Shown: in pieces, positions 5,146 through 6,932 of the stretch
How the letters are laid out: each line of letters starts with the position of its first letter
How positions within the stretch are numbered: position 1 is the first letter of the stretch
Assembly: GCA_948976265.1 (NCBI GenBank)
Contig: CARFUA010000002.1
Location: 71,427 to 78,358, forward strand
Direction: 5' to 3'
Length of the DNA: 6,932 bases
From: an uncultured Clostridia bacterium
GTDB taxonomy: Bacteria > Bacillota > Clostridia > TANB77 > CAG-508
Notes under the pieces: generated by a model
The model's input: the letters and a program-made list of their open reading frames with translations, nothing else
What the model was told of the DNA's origin: nothing
The model's database searches: none
Translations under genes and position numbers: made by a program

Positions 5146-5415
5146 ATGTCAGAGGAAAAAGAAACTGTTTTAAACACACTATTTGAATGTAGAGAGGAGA
5201 ATTTGTATGCTTTAACAGAAACAGACAAGGAAAGAATTGCAACTTTAACAAAAGATAATGATAGTTATGAAAAATTATTTAGCATAATAGAAAATTTACC
5301 TCATACACAACAGGATTTAGAAAAGATTAAAAATAGCTTAGACAGTTATATTGACAGAATAAACATTATTGGAGCTTATGAGAATGAAAATTTCTATAAA
5401 ATACGGATTTTCTGA
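5146..5415 (+). CDS. Small helical hypothetical protein, probably frameshifted near its end
   Basis: An 89-aa acidic protein with no membrane segment. GGAGG at 5133-5137 lies eight bases before the ATG at 5146, which rules out the upstream TTG at 5131. The body is mainly helical, with a likely coiled stretch around residues 60-75. As read it ends FYKIRIF. Removing one A from the AAAA run at 5398-5401 gives instead FYK-YGFSDAINLILECISK, ending at the TAG at 5450-5452 (101 aa). That ending strongly resembles the conserved C-terminus of small Firmicutes proteins of the DUF6809 type (Y-x-x-GF-x-x-x-x-x-LI-x-E), so the longer form is probably ancestral. Function is unknown. It has its own strong promoter and faces the ASCH gene across a hairpin at 5468-5497. 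Confidence 0.72.
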   Translation: MSEEKETVLNTLFECREENLYALTETDKERIATLTKDNDSYEKLFSIIENLPHTQQDLEKIKNSLDSYIDRINIIGAYENENFYKIRIF

Positions 5416-5467
5416 TGCAATCAATTTGATATTAGAATGTATAAGTAAATAGCATTGAAACAGTAAT

Positions 5468-5497
5468 GGCAAGCAAACTATTAAATAATTGCTTGCC
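5468..5497. terminator. Hairpin between convergent genes (probable terminator)
   Basis: GGCAAGCAA (5468-5476) pairs perfectly with TTGCTTGCC (5489-5497) around a 12-base A/T-rich loop. It lies between two converging genes, the usual place of a shared terminator. There is no strong U run on either strand, so termination efficiency is uncertain. Confidence 0.6.
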
Positions 5498-5510
5498 GTT
5501 AATTTATGAA

Positions 5511-5879
5511 TTAAACATATATAAATGATTGTGGAGCTGTTCTTATGCCATATGTTGATAAATCTTTTGGAAATTCATATTTTTTTATATCAGTTAATTT
5601 GTAAGCAATAGCTTTTTCACTATTATTGAAGTATTTATCATAAAATTTTGAAGTAATTCCAGATTGCTTTTTTGTAATATTCCATATTTTTTCAGGGGAA
5701 CCCTCTAAAATTTCTTCAACTTTTGCCTCTCCTACGATTTTCATAATTGGAGACGTAGAATAAATAATAATCTTATCAATATCCTGTTTACACTTGATTT
5801 TTCTATATTCATATTTTTTTGTTCCATTAAATATATTTTCTACATGTTCTGGATTTATTGAAATTAATATACTACACAT
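5511..5879 (-). CDS. ASCH (PUA-like) domain protein
   Basis: A 122-aa protein that is essentially one ASCH domain. It opens MCSILISINPEHVENIFNGTKKYEYRK; residues 19-26 (GTKKYEYR) are the G-x-K-x-x-E-x-R signature, lining the cleft thought to hold RNA or modified bases. IIIYSTSPIMKIVGEAKV (37-54) is the central strand pair and APQSFIYV (115-122) the typical end of COG4933-like members. ASCH proteins include an amidohydrolase/RNase (YqfB-type) and domains proposed to bind modified nucleic acid; which applies here is unknown. The start at 5879 is chosen because GGAGG (5890-5886) lies just upstream, inside the last codons of the XRE gene; a longer frame to 5924 lacks such a site. It starts two bases after the XRE stop, so the two are cotranscribed and translationally coupled. 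Confidence 0.82.
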   Translation of the reverse strand: MCSILISINPEHVENIFNGTKKYEYRKIKCKQDIDKIIIYSTSPIMKIVGEAKVEEILEGSPEKIWNITKKQSGITSKFYDKYFNNSEKAIAYKLTDIKKYEFPKDLSTYGIRTAPQSFIYV

Positions 5880-5881
5880 AG

Positions 5882-6247
5882 TTAACCTCCTATAATTTCT
5901 AATTCTTTTATTATTTTTTTCCAATATGATTTATCTACTTGCTGTTTTTGCGCTTTTCTAATAAATTCTCTTAATAATTCATTTTCCATAATATATTCTG
6001 CTATATCATTAGACACTTTATACTGATTAGGACTTTCTTGTGCTACTAAATCATAGAAAGCATCCTTTTCTCTTGATTGTAAATTAAAGCATTTCACAAA
6101 TTTATCTATTATATTTTTAGAAGGTAATCGATTTCCCTTTTCTATATCCGAAATGTATGCTGCAGATATTCCTAACTCATCTCCAAGAACTTTTAGACTT
6201 CTTTCGCCTCGATACTTCTTTACCAAATCCCCAAACTTTTCTTTCAC
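5882..6247 (-). CDS. XRE-family helix-turn-helix repressor, GTG start
   Basis: A 121-aa DNA-binding regulator of the Cro/cI (XRE) type. The HTH covers about residues 17-38 (SLKVLGDELGISAAYISDIEKG), followed by NRLPSKNIIDKF, typical of the family. The C-terminal part (roughly 55-121) is helical and probably mediates dimerisation; there is no peptidase domain. The start is taken as GTG at 6247 because AAGGAG stands six bases before it. In-frame ATGs at 6271 and 6283 lie inside the operator palindrome and lack ribosome binding sites. The promoter at 6294-6322 and the 32-bp operator over its start site suggest autorepression. The downstream ASCH gene is in the same unit, so the repressor controls it too. 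In related loci such regulators often precede an ImmA-type peptidase; here ASCH takes that place. Confidence 0.83.
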   Translation of the reverse strand: MKEKFGDLVKKYRGERSLKVLGDELGISAAYISDIEKGNRLPSKNIIDKFVKCFNLQSREKDAFYDLVAQESPNQYKVSNDIAEYIMENELLREFIRKAQKQQVDKSYWKKIIKELEIIGG

Positions 6248-6260
6248 TTTTTTCTCCTTA

Positions 6261-6292
6261 TTAACAAGCATGCTTATAAGCATATTTGTTAA
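6261..6292. promoter_or_regulatory. 32-bp operator palindrome at the XRE gene
   Basis: An inverted repeat is centred at 6276/6277 with outer arms TTAACAA/TTGTTAA and a perfect 14-bp core ATGCTTATAAGCAT (6270-6283). Only two symmetric position pairs mismatch across 32 bases. It covers the predicted transcription start and the leader up to just before the ribosome binding site, so a bound XRE dimer or tetramer would block its own transcription. Confidence 0.7.
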
Positions 6293-6293
6293 T

Positions 6294-6322
6294 ATAATAT
6301 AATAAAAAAAATAATTTGTAAA
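6294..6322 (-). promoter_or_regulatory. Sigma-A type promoter of the XRE-ASCH unit
   Basis: On the minus strand, TTTACA (6322-6317) and TATTAT (6299-6294) lie 17 bases apart, each 5 of 6 to consensus. The start would be near 6287, inside the 32-bp palindrome. Confidence 0.75.
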
Positions 6323-6335
6323 TACTTTTCAAAAA

Positions 6336-6359
6336 AAATACACTTTTTCAAGTGTATTT
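6336..6359 (-). terminator. Intrinsic terminator of the gene at the right edge
   Basis: AAATACACTT/AAGTGTATTT (6336-6345 with 6350-6359) is a perfect 10-bp stem with a 4-base loop. Read on the minus strand it is followed by a long U run (plus-strand A run 6331-6338). The stem overlaps the stop codon (6358-6360) of the right-edge gene and separates that gene from the XRE-ASCH unit. Confidence 0.85.
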
Positions 6360-6930
6360 ATTGTATAGAAAACATTTCTTTACTATTTCCTTCTATAATT
6401 ATTTTTTCTAAATCATTTTTATTTATACTTATTGGAGCTTGAATATAACCATTAACAATGCCGTTATCAAGTAAAAAATCGTATGTAATTGGATTATTAA
6501 AAGTAATATAATGTTTAAACATTATAACAAGGCTATCTAAAGAAGTAACATACTGAAGTTCATCTTCGTTATAAGCTGTTCTTTTTCTAACTATATTAAA
6601 TATTTCTTCTTGACTTTCAAATTTATTCCATGTTGTTTCGACTATACCTAGAGTTGTTATTGCTTTTTTATCATGCGATGCATAAAATAATAATATATCA
6701 TTAGGTTTTATCTTTTTAATTTTAGCATTTGAGATAAAAGCCTTTTTTATTGCATTTGCAGATGTATTTATTCCTTGTGTATCATCAATACTTATTTGAA
6801 ATTCACTTTCAGCCTCTTCAAATAATAATTTATGATATTTTGGTTGTACTGGAATAATAAATATATCTTGATTATCTAATTGTACAAAAGGATATCCCTT
6901 TTTATCTTTTATATTTTTTATAAAAATAGC
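6358..6930 (-). CDS. PUA/EVE-like domain protein, C-terminal 190 residues (partial, runs off the window)
   Basis: An open frame without a start enters from the right edge and runs 190 codons to a TAA at 6360-6358. Landmarks, counted from the first visible residue, are YPFVQLDNQDIFIIPVQPKYH at 13-33, KPNDILLFYASHD at 75-87, ITTLGIVE at 91-98, VRKRTAYNEDEL at 114-125 and a final NGIVNGYIQAP at 156-166. The run of a strand with LLFY-S-D, then T-LGIVE, then KRT-Y is what is seen in PUA/EVE/ASCH-like domains that bind bases or RNA, often at the C-terminus of a larger protein with a GNAT or other N-terminal domain. The N-terminal part is outside the window, so the full architecture is unknown. It has its own terminator and is not cotranscribed with XRE-ASCH, but lies next to it in the same orientation, which hints at a shared role. 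Confidence 0.68.
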   Translation of the reverse strand, partial: AIFIKNIKDKKGYPFVQLDNQDIFIIPVQPKYHKLLFEEAESEFQISIDDTQGINTSANAIKKAFISNAKIKKIKPNDILLFYASHDKKAITTLGIVETTWNKFESQEEIFNIVRKRTAYNEDELQYVTSLDSLVIMFKHYITFNNPITYDFLLDNGIVNGYIQAPISINKNDLEKIIIEGNSKEMFSIQ

Positions 6931-6932
6931 TT

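Noticed and set aside
5880..5924. 15-residue N-terminal extension of the ASCH protein
   Set aside because: It overlaps the XRE gene, is unlike ASCH proteins and lacks a ribosome binding site, while GGAGG stands just before the ATG at 5879.
6248..6283. Upstream ATG starts for the XRE gene
   Set aside because: They lie within the operator palindrome and have no ribosome binding site; AAGGAG is six bases before the GTG at 6247.

Overview
The window is AT-rich DNA of a low-GC Gram-positive (Firmicutes-type) bacterium. Strong AGGAGG-like ribosome binding sites, sigma-A type promoters with 17-base spacers, hairpin-plus-U-run terminators and the protein families all fit this. TGG encodes Trp and TGA, TAA and TAG all appear as stops, so the code is the ordinary bacterial one. 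The species cannot be told from the sequence.

The window has two parts joined at about position 3345. The left part (1-3344) reads as resident chromosome, or at least older DNA. It holds a metallo-beta-lactamase-fold hydrolase (183-983, +) facing a three-gene minus-strand operon (3196 to 1002): an IbrA-like PAPS-reductase/ATP-pyrophosphatase-fold protein broken by a single-base frameshift, a degenerate GNAT-like small protein, and an IbrB-like ParB/sulfiredoxin-fold protein. The operon has a near-consensus promoter and ends at a 16-bp bidirectional terminator shared with the hydrolase gene. Just upstream of it is the 3' half of a tRNA-Arg(ACG) gene with its own terminator. The tRNA is cut exactly at the 5' edge of the anticodon loop, as expected of an integration junction.

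The right part (3345-6932) is visibly more AT-rich and looks like one end of an integrated mobile element. From the junction rightwards it has phased AGTTTA repeats, a GGGGAAA iteron-like cluster, a small gene resembling the N-terminal winged-helix part of phage or plasmid replication initiators, and an AT-rich non-coding stretch ending in five consecutive hairpins (origin- or oriT-like). Next come an unrecognised 204-aa gene and a small helical protein gene that is probably frameshifted near its end. Last is a minus-strand cargo/regulatory block: an ASCH-domain protein translationally linked to an XRE repressor with a 32-bp operator over its own transcription start, and the C-terminal part of a PUA/EVE-like protein running off the right edge. 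No integrase, relaxase or intact tRNA is in the window; they would be expected beyond position 6932.

Two possible systems stand out. One is the conserved IbrA / GNAT-like / IbrB operon, a sulfur-chemistry-like enzyme paired with a ParB/sulfiredoxin-fold partner whose biochemical role is not established. The other is the XRE-ASCH plus PUA/EVE-like block, whose domains suggest nucleic-acid sensing or defence. Both readings are inference from domains and gene order.
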